In this document: one piece after another, positions 7,646 to 17,693 of the stretch
How the letters are laid out: each line of letters begins with the position of its first letter
Position numbering within the stretch: position 1 is the stretch's first letter
DNA from: Helcobacillus massiliensis
GTDB taxonomy: Bacteria > Actinomycetota > Actinomycetes > Actinomycetales > Dermabacteraceae
DNA length: 64,000 bases
Direction of reading: 5' to 3'
Assembly (NCBI RefSeq): GCF_014191425.1
Contig: NZ_JACHWP010000003.1
Coordinates: 1-64,000 of the forward strand
Made by a program: the position numbers and the translations under genes
Notes under the pieces: generated by a model
The model's input: only the letters and a program-made list of their open reading frames with translations
Told to the model about the DNA's origin: nothing
The model's database searches: none

Positions 7646-8653
7646 ATGGGGTCGATCGCGGACATCCCCCTCCTGCGCGACGCCGCGGTGGACCCGTCGG
7701 CCGTGCGGGAAGCCGCTGGCGTACCCATGCTGCTGTCGCTGGACACCCGCACAGTCCGCGAGGAGCCGCTCGCCGGCGCGATCCCGGCCGTGCTGGCCGG
7801 CGCCGACTCCGCAGGGGCCGACGTCGGCAGTGCGGGCACCGCGGGGGCCGACGGGGGCGAGCCCCACACGCTCACCGCTCTCGGCAGCGCCCTGCGTGTC
7901 GCGCTGGCCGACGGGGTCCTGCTGTGGGTCACCGCCCTCACCCCTGAGGAGCACGCAGCGTGGCAGGCATCGGACCTCGCGCCGCTGATGCGCGACCTCA
8001 CCGACCACTCCTCCGCCGACAGCGCGCTGGTCGTCGGCATGGCGCCCACCGCGATCGTCCGCCACCTCCTCAGCGCCGGTGAGGAGCAGCGCGCCCTGCT
8101 GCGCGGATGGCTGGACGGCATCGACACCCTGAAAGTGCCGGTGGGCCTCTCCCGCGACCTCGCCGACTCGGGTGTGCGGGTCCGTCACCGCAGCCGGTGG
8201 GAGCGCTGGTCCCGCTCCGCCACCGTCATCGCGTACACGATCGTGTTCGTCTACTCAGCGCTGCGCGCCCTGCCGGTGTCCCTGGTGAAGGAGTTCCACG
8301 GCTCCCTCCTCACTCTGTGGGCGATCGACCTGATCACCGCGTTCCCCTACACGTGGGGCGTGATCACGGCCGTGTCCGGCACGAGCCGCCGCCAGCGCAT
8401 CGCGGGCCTCGCCGTCACGGTGGGGACGTTCGTGGCGCCGTACGTATACTTCTGGTTCCACGGCAGGCAGTATCCGCCCACGGTGATCGTCGTGGTGGTG
8501 CTGCTGATCGCGTCCGGGGTGGCGCTGGAGGTCACCAAGTATGTGCGGACAGCGCGGCTCAGTCGGCGGCTGCGGGAGCCGTCGGCGCCGCTGGGGCGGA
8601 CCCGCCCTGCACCGTCCGCAGTGCGCTCACCAGCAGGAACCACGACCCGCTGA
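7646..8653 (+). CDS. Four-helix membrane protein of unknown function
   Basis: 335 residues. The first 190 are soluble and contain an Ala/Gly/Asp-rich loop encoded partly by two GCCGACGGG words; the C-terminal part has four predicted transmembrane helices (about residues 193-215, 222-245, 252-272, 277-300) and a basic tail. I do not recognise the family. It starts three bases after the peroxiredoxin stop, so the two are very likely co-transcribed. Its last 95 bases overlap the 3' end of the convergent phosphatidylcholine synthase gene, which is unusual. Confidence 0.7.
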   Translation: MGSIADIPLLRDAAVDPSAVREAAGVPMLLSLDTRTVREEPLAGAIPAVLAGADSAGADVGSAGTAGADGGEPHTLTALGSALRVALADGVLLWVTALTPEEHAAWQASDLAPLMRDLTDHSSADSALVVGMAPTAIVRHLLSAGEEQRALLRGWLDGIDTLKVPVGLSRDLADSGVRVRHRSRWERWSRSATVIAYTIVFVYSALRALPVSLVKEFHGSLLTLWAIDLITAFPYTWGVITAVSGTSRRQRIAGLAVTVGTFVAPYVYFWFHGRQYPPTVIVVVVLLIASGVALEVTKYVRTARLSRRLREPSAPLGRTRPAPSAVRSPAGTTTR

Positions 8654-9329
8654 TCCACCACAGGGCCAGCAGGCCTGCCGGGCGGTGCGGGTGGTCCGCC
8701 ACGAGGATGCCGGTGGTGGCGATCCAGATGGTGACCGCGACGATGTTGAACGGCATGAGGCGGCGCACCCGGAACGGGTGCAGGTACGTCCACGGGACGA
8801 GGGTGAGCGCCGCGAGGATGACGATGGCGGCGCCGGCGCCCCAGGCGGGCAGCTGCAGGATCCACAGGGCCACGCCGACCACGTTCCATGCCGCGGGGAA
8901 CCCGACGAAGAAGAAGTCGAAGGACTTCACCCCCGTGTTGCAGTAGCAGAACATAGAGGAGATGCAGATCAGGGCGGCCGCCGCCCACGCCCAGGTGTCA
9001 CTGCCGAGGTCGATGTGGGTGGCGATGAACAGCGCCGGGATGAACGTCCAGGTCAGGTAGTCCACGAGGTTGTCGAGGGTGGTGCCGTCGAACCAGGGGA
9101 TGACCTCCCGGACGCGGGCGCGGCGCGCGAGGGAGCCGTCGAGCCCGTCGACGATGAGCGCGACGCCGAGCCATCCCCACATCGCGGCGATGTTCCCATC
9201 GGACAGCGACTTCAGCGCCAGCAGCGCCCACAGCAGCCCCGACAGGGTCAGTGCATGGACGGCCCACGCGCCGGTGATGGCGCGTCGGGTCGGCGGGACG
9301 GGGCTGGTGGCGGCACTGCTGGACGACAT
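8559..9329 (-). CDS. pcs: Phosphatidylcholine synthase (CDP-diacylglycerol:choline phosphatidyltransferase)
   Basis: 256-residue integral membrane protein of the CDP-alcohol phosphatidyltransferase superfamily. The active-site motif reads DGSLAR, then 12 residues, G, three residues, D, three residues, D. That 12-residue spacing (instead of 8) is the signature of Pcs, which joins choline to CDP-diacylglycerol in one step; the later FVGFPAAWNVV also fits Pcs. About eight transmembrane helices are predicted. Start: ATG at 9329, seven bases after a CATAAT -10-like box; an ATG at 9338 is the alternative. The protein overlaps the convergent neighbour by 95 bp. Choline dependence is inferred from the family. 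Confidence 0.8.
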   Translation of the reverse strand: MSSSSAATSPVPPTRRAITGAWAVHALTLSGLLWALLALKSLSDGNIAAMWGWLGVALIVDGLDGSLARRARVREVIPWFDGTTLDNLVDYLTWTFIPALFIATHIDLGSDTWAWAAAALICISSMFCYCNTGVKSFDFFFVGFPAAWNVVGVALWILQLPAWGAGAAIVILAALTLVPWTYLHPFRVRRLMPFNIVAVTIWIATTGILVADHPHRPAGLLALWWISGSWFLLVSALRTVQGGSAPAAPTAPAAAD

Positions 9330-9336
9330 GCGCTCC

Positions 9337-9342
9337 ATTATG
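9337..9342 (-). promoter_or_regulatory. -10-like box before pcs
   Basis: CATAAT seven bases upstream of the ATG at 9329 suggests a leaderless transcript and argues against the ATG at 9338. Confidence 0.35.
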
Positions 9343-9478
9343 CGGTGGGGGCGGCCCGGGCGAATCAGACCATTGACCAGATCATGCGTGAGCCCCGGCA
9401 CAGCACCTCCGGAATCCCTCCGGGATGACGGCACGCGAGGGGCCGACGGGTGAATGGTGTGACAGCGGTCCGCCTGCT

Positions 9479-9508
9479 TTGTGCGCAGGGCCCGACGTCC
9501 GATAAGGT
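9479..9508 (+). promoter_or_regulatory. Promoter of tRNA-Ser(GCU)
   Basis: TTGTGC (9479-9484) and TAAGGT (9503-9508) are 18 bases apart, giving a start near 9515 and a short precursor before the tRNA at 9564. Confidence 0.45.
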
Positions 9509-9563
9509 GACTCGGTACGGACAGCGCTTGCGGCGGACACCGCCCACAGTGCAGACCGTGCAA

Positions 9564-9653
9564 GGAGACGTGGCAGAGCGGCCGAATGCGCTCCCCTGCT
9601 AAGGGAGTAGGTGGTGTTGATCCGCCTCGGAGGTTCAAATCCTCTCGTCTCCG
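9564..9653 (+). tRNA. tRNA-Ser (anticodon GCU)
   Basis: Acceptor GGAGACG pairs with CGTCTCC at 9646-9652, discriminator G9653. The anticodon loop CTGCTAA gives GCU. A long variable arm and GGTTCAAATCC T-loop are present. CCA is not encoded. Confidence 0.95.
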
Positions 9654-9661
9654 CCGCGAAG

Positions 9662-9705
9662 AAGTGCCGCTGACCAGCAGAACCGCTGGATCAGCGGCAC
9701 TTTTT
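9662..9705 (+). terminator. Strong intrinsic terminator after tRNA-Ser(GCU)
   Basis: An 11-bp stem (AGTGCCGCTGA / TCAGCGGCACT) is followed directly by five T residues at 9701-9705; the loop contains a small CAGC/GCTG pairing. Confidence 0.85.
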
Positions 9706-9960
9706 CGCATCCTGCGTGATCGCCGTCCAGATCCTCCGCTGAAGGAGCTGCCGGTGCAGGAGCTGCCCCGCGCGAACCGGGCAGGCTCATGATGTGAACC
9801 GCGACCCCCAACTGGTGGACGACCGGCTACAGTGGGGACCGTCCGTTCGGAGCTGAGCCGGCCGCTTCGCCGCCCCCGCTGTGGGAATCCGAACGCACCC
9901 GGCACGGCCCCGGCAGCCCGCTAGAGCGCGCACCCCGTCGGCGCGCACCGAGGAGACCGG

Positions 9961-12807
<2,847 letters not shown>

Positions 12808-12811
12808 CCGT

Positions 12812-12844
12812 CGCCCCTCCTCTGCGCGGCGCCGCGGAGGGGCG
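12812..12844. terminator. Bidirectional hairpin between ppc and the regulator gene
   Basis: CGCCCCTCC (12812-12820) pairs with GGAGGGGCG (12836-12844), with further pairing possible in the GC-rich loop. It lies between two convergent genes. No T tract. Confidence 0.5.
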
Positions 12845-12883
12845 GCCGTTGGGGCCCAGGAAGCCGACGGGGGCCCGGGTCGG

Positions 12884-13531
12884 CTAGAGCCAGCCGTTGT
12901 CGGTGGCGATCCGCACCGCCTCGTAGCGGTTCGACGCCCCCGTCTTGCGGATCGCGCTGGAGAGATGGTTGCGGACCGTGCCGTCCGAGAGGTGCAGCGC
13001 CGCAGCGATCGCAGCGGGCCCCGAGCCGTCCGCGGCGGCGCGGCACACCTCGACCTCCCGCTCCGACAGCGGATTGTCCGGCGCCATAAGGGAATCCGCC
13101 GCGAGTGTCGGATCGATGACCCTGAGGCCGGCGTGCACTCGGCGGATCGCGTCGCTCAGCTGCTCCGGCGGCGTGTCCTTCACAACGAAGCCGCTGGCAC
13201 CCGCCGCGATCGCGCGCTTCACGTAGCCGGGCCGGCCGAACGTCGTCACGATCAGCACCCGCGTGCCCGGCGCCTCGGCCCGCACCGCGGCCGCCGCATC
13301 CAGGCCGTTCATGCCGGGCATCTCGATGTCCAGCAGCAGCACGTCCGGGCGCAGGTCGCGGACAGCCGCGAGCACCTCGTCGCCGCGGCCCACCCCGCCG
13401 ATCACCTCCACCCCGGCCTGCAGGTTCAGCAGGGCGGTCAGCGCCGCCCGCACCAGGTCCTGGTCCTCCGCGATGACCACCCGGATCGGGGCTGCGCCCG
13501 CACCCGCGCCCGCGGTCGTGGTGGCGCTCAT
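12884..13531 (-). CDS. NarL/LuxR-family response regulator
   Basis: 215 residues. The receiver domain (about 16-132) has the acidic pair in AEDQD, phosphoacceptor Asp68 in LLLDIEMPG and Lys in FVVKD; a LuxR-type helix-turn-helix (NPLSEREVEVCRAAADG through VRNHLSSAIRKTGASNRYEAV) fills the C-terminus. Its start overlaps the stop of the kinase gene by four bases (ATGA), so the two are a cognate pair. Together with the upstream ABC-2 exporter genes this resembles operons in which the regulator controls its own exporter. The stimulus is unknown. Confidence 0.93.
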   Translation of the reverse strand: MSATTTAGAGAGAAPIRVVIAEDQDLVRAALTALLNLQAGVEVIGGVGRGDEVLAAVRDLRPDVLLLDIEMPGMNGLDAAAAVRAEAPGTRVLIVTTFGRPGYVKRAIAAGASGFVVKDTPPEQLSDAIRRVHAGLRVIDPTLAADSLMAPDNPLSEREVEVCRAAADGSGPAAIAAALHLSDGTVRNHLSSAIRKTGASNRYEAVRIATDNGWL

Positions 13532-14679
13532 CGCATCCTCACCGTCACTGCCGTCCCCTCACCAGGCGCTGACTCCACCGTCACCCGGCCGCCGGCCTCG
13601 GTGACGCGGCGGCGCAGACCGCGCAGCCCGTTCCCGTCGGCCGCCTCCCCGCGGCCCCGGCCATCATCGACGACCTGCAGCCGTCCCGGTGCCACGGTGA
13701 TCGTGCACCGGGACGCCTCCGCGTGCCGCACAGTGTTCGTCACCGCCTCCCGGAGCACCGCGGCGAACAGGTCCGCGTCACGCCCCGCCGCAGGCTCAGC
13801 GGCCGACGGGTCCGGTGCATCCACCGCGACACCCGCCGCCGTCAGCGCCCGCTGCGCCGCCGCCAGCTCCTCGGACAGGCTCGACTCGCGGCCCCGCATC
13901 ACCGTGGTGCGCGCCTGCGCCAGCGCCTCCCGGGACAGCTCCGCCACCTGCTGCATCTCCGCCTGCGCGGCCGACGGGTCCGCCGCCACCAGACGCGAGG
14001 CCAGCTCCGCCTTCAGGTTGATCACCGTGAGGGAATGGCCGAGGACATCGTGCACGTCTCGGGCGATCCGCTCCCTGTCCTGCGCGGTCGCCAGTTGGTG
14101 CCGCAGCTCCGCCTCCGCCTCCATCCGTGCCGTCATCGCCGCCGTGATCAGGACGAAAGCCGACCCGGCGAGGGTGAAGCCCAGCACCGCCGGCTTCGGC
14201 ATCTCCGGCGCCAGCAGCAGCGCAGCCGCCGTCCCGACCAGCGCCACTGCACCGCCCACTGGCAGGGCGATCCGCGGCGGGTGTGGGAAGGCGATCGACG
14301 CCACCACGAACGTCAGCAGGGAAAACGCGATCGCGAACAGCAGCGGATACAGCGCGATCATCAGCGCGGTCAGCAGGGCGGTCCACAGCCACAGGAGATC
14401 CCGTCGGTTGCCCTCCGCCCAGTGAGGGGAACGGCCGAAACCGAGAAGGTACACCACCGCGAACACAGTGAGAATGGCGAGGCCGATGCCGCGCCGCGCC
14501 GGGTCGGGGTAGGTGGTGAAGAGCGCGATCAGCGGGAACGCGACATACAGCAGCCAGATCCCGGCCATCCCCATCACAGGCAGGTGCAGCGGGCCGCGGA
14601 TCCCCGGCCGAGCGGCGCTGGCCGAAGCCGTGCCGGGCCGGTCCGCGTCAGCCGCCGGGGCGGTGCGCTCTCCTGTCAT
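13528..14679 (-). CDS. Sensor histidine kinase, HisKA_3 type
   Basis: 383 residues. Six predicted transmembrane helices fill roughly residues 33-190, with no large extracellular domain, so the sensing is probably intramembrane. The phosphoacceptor is His210 in RIARDVHDVLGHSL, and the ATPase domain has VLREAVTNTVRHAEA and DDGRGRG boxes. The start ATG at 14679 overlaps the permease stop (ATGA), and the stop overlaps the regulator start, so exporter, kinase and regulator are translationally coupled. Architecture is that of DesK-like kinases. Confidence 0.92.
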   Translation of the reverse strand: MTGERTAPAADADRPGTASASAARPGIRGPLHLPVMGMAGIWLLYVAFPLIALFTTYPDPARRGIGLAILTVFAVVYLLGFGRSPHWAEGNRRDLLWLWTALLTALMIALYPLLFAIAFSLLTFVVASIAFPHPPRIALPVGGAVALVGTAAALLLAPEMPKPAVLGFTLAGSAFVLITAAMTARMEAEAELRHQLATAQDRERIARDVHDVLGHSLTVINLKAELASRLVAADPSAAQAEMQQVAELSREALAQARTTVMRGRESSLSEELAAAQRALTAAGVAVDAPDPSAAEPAAGRDADLFAAVLREAVTNTVRHAEASRCTITVAPGRLQVVDDGRGRGEAADGNGLRGLRRRVTEAGGRVTVESAPGEGTAVTVRMR

Positions 14680-15437
14680 GCGCGTCCCTTCTGCCGGTGC
14701 TCCAGCGCCCAGCATATGCCGGCGAACACCCCGAACCACACGAGCGTCATCACCAGCGCGAACCCGAGCGACTCCTCGTGCAGGGCGCCCCCGTTGGTCG
14801 GCTGCACCCCCTCCGACAGCGGGAAGTGCGCAAGCACGCTCGGGCCGTACAGCGGGGTGAAGCGTGCGAACGCGAGCAGATCCTCGCTCAGCGGCATGAA
14901 CATGTTGGAGGCGAACGCGAGGATCACCAGCGATGTCGCCGCCACCGACACCGCCGAATCCGACCGGAACAGCAGACCGAAGATCATCCCGAAGAATCCG
15001 AACGGGATCGCCGCCGCTGCGCACAAAACGGCAGCGGCGAGCCAGCGATCCAGCGGCATGTCCGCGTTGGTCACCAGGCCCGCGATGTTCACCGCGATGA
15101 CCGGCAGCAGCACCCGCACCAGGATGTCCGCGCCGCGCGCCAGCAGAAGGTCACCACCGCTGAGCGGCGTGAGGGCCAGCTGGCGGCCCCACCCGGAGCT
15201 GCGCTCCACCACGGTCATTCCGGCGGCAGCGACAGCGGCTGTCGCGCCGCCGTACAGCGCCATCGACACCATCGTGTGCGCGGAGACGTTTCCGTGCCCC
15301 GCCTGCATCTCCCCGTAGGGCTGCAGGGCCCCGAACATGATGAACATGCCCACGGGCAGAACGATCGTGAAGAACAGCCCGACCCAGTCGGCGGTGAGGC
15401 GCTTCAGGGTGAGGGCGATGAAGGTCAGGCGGTTCAT
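14676..15437 (-). CDS. ABC-2 type transporter permease
   Basis: 253 residues with six predicted transmembrane helices and the ABC-2 layout: an N-terminal helix near residue 20, the conserved ERSSGWGRQLALTPLSGGDLL segment after the second helix, and a C-terminal helix ending in a basic tail. It overlaps the ATPase gene by four bases upstream and the kinase by four bases downstream. The pair is expected to export a lipid-like molecule, peptide or antibiotic; the substrate cannot be inferred. Confidence 0.88.
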   Translation of the reverse strand: MNRLTFIALTLKRLTADWVGLFFTIVLPVGMFIMFGALQPYGEMQAGHGNVSAHTMVSMALYGGATAAVAAAGMTVVERSSGWGRQLALTPLSGGDLLLARGADILVRVLLPVIAVNIAGLVTNADMPLDRWLAAAVLCAAAAIPFGFFGMIFGLLFRSDSAVSVAATSLVILAFASNMFMPLSEDLLAFARFTPLYGPSVLAHFPLSEGVQPTNGGALHEESLGFALVMTLVWFGVFAGICWALEHRQKGRA

Positions 15438-16402
15438 GCGGCTGCGCTCCTGGACTCGGTGGTGGAGGATGAGGGGCCGACGGGTTCCGCGGCCGAATCG
15501 GTGAGGGCGGCGAACGCGTCATCGAGCGACGCCTGCCGGATCTGCAGATCGTGCACACCGTCGTGCGCGAGGAGCACCCGCGCTGTCTCATCGGAGTGGG
15601 CGGTGGCGAGGGAGAGCCGGCCTGTGTCCACGTGCACCTCCCGGGCTTCGGGGAGGGCCTCGACGAGACAGCGGGCCCCGTCGGCCCCCATCCCCGCCGG
15701 GAGGCGGCAGGAGACGTGTGCGAACTGCGCGAGGGAGCGCACCTCGTCGACCGGCCCGTCCGCGAGGATCCGGCCGGCGCCCATCATGATGATCCGCTCG
15801 GCGAAGCTCTCCGCCTCCTCGAGGTAGTGCGTGGCGAACAGGATGGTGCGCCCGCGTTCGGCCTGCGACGCCATCGCGTTCCAGAAGCGCCTGCGGGCCG
15901 ACGGGTCCATCCCCGTTGTGGGCTCATCCAGAACCAGCAGGTCCGGCTGCGGCAGGATCGCGAGCGCGAACCGGATCCGCTGCTGCTCACCGCCGGAGCA
16001 GGCCTTCACTCGGCGGTTCGCGATCTCCGTGAGCTGCGCGTCTTCGAGGACCTGGCCGACGGGCGCCGGGTCCCGGTAGGCCGCGGCGATCATTCGGATG
16101 GTGTCGCGGACGGTGAGGTCCGGCAGGAGGCCGCCGGTCTGCAGCTCCGCGCCGACGCGCCCCGCTCTCACCGCGGCCCGGGGCGTCTGCCCGAGCACGC
16201 TGACGCGGCCCTGAGCGGGACGGGTGAGGCCGAGGACCATGTCCATGAGGGTGGTCTTGCCGGCACCGTTGGGGCCGAGAAGGGCGACGATCTCACCGGG
16301 GCGGATCGTGGCGGAGACGCCGCGGACGGCGTGGACGCGGCCGCCGGGGCCGACTCTCTGATGCACCTCGTCGAGGCTGATGGCGGGTGTGTTCTCGTTC
16401 AT
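15434..16402 (-). CDS. ABC transporter ATP-binding protein
   Basis: 322 residues. Walker A GPNGAGKT (43-50), signature CSGGEQQRIRFAL (Cys replaces the usual Leu before SGG), Walker B LLVLDEPTTGMD and the switch His in FATHYLEEAE are all present. A C-terminal extension of about 90 residues after the nucleotide-binding domain is common in this drug-exporter (DrrA/NatA-like) branch. It is the first gene of a four-gene exporter/two-component operon; a perfect 18-bp palindrome lies 57 bases upstream of the start. Confidence 0.92.
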   Translation of the reverse strand: MNENTPAISLDEVHQRVGPGGRVHAVRGVSATIRPGEIVALLGPNGAGKTTLMDMVLGLTRPAQGRVSVLGQTPRAAVRAGRVGAELQTGGLLPDLTVRDTIRMIAAAYRDPAPVGQVLEDAQLTEIANRRVKACSGGEQQRIRFALAILPQPDLLVLDEPTTGMDPSARRRFWNAMASQAERGRTILFATHYLEEAESFAERIIMMGAGRILADGPVDEVRSLAQFAHVSCRLPAGMGADGARCLVEALPEAREVHVDTGRLSLATAHSDETARVLLAHDGVHDLQIRQASLDDAFAALTDSAAEPVGPSSSTTESRSAAA

Positions 16403-16458
16403 GACACCAGAATCCCGCCGGGGGAGGGGCGGTGCGCAGGGACGGTGTCACTGATCCG

Positions 16459-16476
16459 CCATGACAGCTGTCATGG
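16459..16476. promoter_or_regulatory. Perfect 18-bp palindrome, candidate operator
   Basis: CCATGACAGCTGTCATGG is fully self-complementary and is located 57-74 bases upstream of the exporter operon start. The dimeric LuxR-type regulator encoded in the operon is the obvious candidate ligand. Confidence 0.5.
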
Positions 16477-16508
16477 TTCCCGGCAGCCCCGCCGGCCCCG
16501 GCACAGCG

Positions 16509-16539
16509 GAGCGCCGACCCCGTGGAGGGGCCGGCGCTC
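16509..16539 (-). terminator. Hairpin downstream of the formate/nitrite channel gene
   Basis: GAGCGCCG-A-CCCC pairs with GGGG-C-CGGCGCTC, a 12-bp stem with one mismatch and a five-base loop, 40 bases after the focA-like stop codon. No T tract. Confidence 0.5.
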
Positions 16540-16578
16540 GGTGCGGATATGGTTCCGCGTGACGCGGAGGGGTGCGGC

Positions 16579-17481
16579 TCAGCGTGCGGAGTGGGAACCG
16601 CCGTCGGTGCGGTCGACTCCGTCGGCCTTCTCCGCCGGAGCGGCAGCGGCCTGAGCGGCAGCGCGCTCCTCGGCGAGCGCCTTCCGCCGGTAGGCGACCC
16701 AGAAGTACCCGCCCACGAACAGGGCACCGCCGATGATGTTGCCGATCGTCACCGGCAGCAGGTTGTGCAGCACGATGTTGCTGATCGTGACGGAGGAGAA
16801 GTCCGCCTGGGTCACGCCCGCGGCCTGCACGGCGTCACTGCCCCAGAATTCGGCACCGAACACGTGGGTGATCACCCAGCCCATCGGCAGCATGAACATG
16901 TTCGCCACGGAGTGCTCGAACCCGGTGGCGACGAAGAATGCGATCGGGCCGGCGATGCCCAGCATCTTGTCCGTGGCGGAGCGGCCGGCGAACGCCATCC
17001 ACACAGCGAGGCACACGGCGAGGTTCGCCATCACGCCCAGGGCGATCGCCTGGACGAAGCCGAGGCTCAGCTTGCCCTGGGTCGTGTTCACCACGACGAG
17101 GCCCCAGGCGCCGCCGTTGCTCAGCGGAGTCTTCGCCAGTGCGATGATCGCCACCACGATGAGGGCGCCCACCAGGTTGCCGATGTAGGACACGGCCCAG
17201 TGGCGGGCCATCATCCCCCAGCTGAGGCGCTTCGACAGCGTCGGCATGAGGGACATGGTGGTGCCGGTGAACAGGTCCGAACCGGACATCACCACGAGCA
17301 TCAGGCCGGTGGAGAACACCAGGCCGCCGATGAGCTTCGTGACGCCGATCGGCAGGCCGGACGTGGGGCCGACCCCCTGCTGGGTGGTGACGAAGAAGAT
17401 GAAGCCGAGGGCGATGTAGGCGCCGCCGGTCAGCGCGAGCCAGAACAGCTCGCCGATCGGCTTGGTGGCTTTGGCGTACAT
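16579..17481 (-). CDS. Formate/nitrite transporter (FocA/NirC family)
   Basis: About 300 residues with six transmembrane helices in the aquaporin-like FNT fold. Diagnostic segments are SGSDLFTGTT (omega-loop region with the gating Thr), MANLAVCLAVWMA and GFEHSVANMFMLPMG, which carries the conserved pore histidine. The channel passes monovalent anions such as formate, nitrite or lactate; no neighbouring enzyme tells which. I prefer the ATG at 17481 because GGAGG sits five bases before it; ATGs at 17490 and 17505 are in frame. The last 30 residues are an Ala/Glu-rich tail. Confidence 0.9.
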   Translation of the reverse strand: MYAKATKPIGELFWLALTGGAYIALGFIFFVTTQQGVGPTSGLPIGVTKLIGGLVFSTGLMLVVMSGSDLFTGTTMSLMPTLSKRLSWGMMARHWAVSYIGNLVGALIVVAIIALAKTPLSNGGAWGLVVVNTTQGKLSLGFVQAIALGVMANLAVCLAVWMAFAGRSATDKMLGIAGPIAFFVATGFEHSVANMFMLPMGWVITHVFGAEFWGSDAVQAAGVTQADFSSVTISNIVLHNLLPVTIGNIIGGALFVGGYFWVAYRRKALAEERAAAQAAAAPAEKADGVDRTDGGSHSAR

Positions 17482-17693
17482 GCCGTCCTCCATGGCCTTC
17501 GCCATGGCAGGAGGCGTGGGAATGACGAGTTTGGGGACGATGGAGGGTCCACGATCGGTCCTTCCTGGGACGCTGTCCGGGGGGGTGATGGGGCGTCCCC
17601 GAGCGGAACGCCCTTTCCTACACTACGCCCCGTTCGGCGGTGTCCCCGGGACCCTTGTCGGGCAGCGACCGTCGACCCCTCAGCGCGGGACCG

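Noticed and set aside
17506-17693. Looked for a riboswitch or small RNA between focA and the reductase gene
   Set aside because: No conserved riboswitch core or strong terminator is visible; it seems to be plain promoter and 3' sequence.
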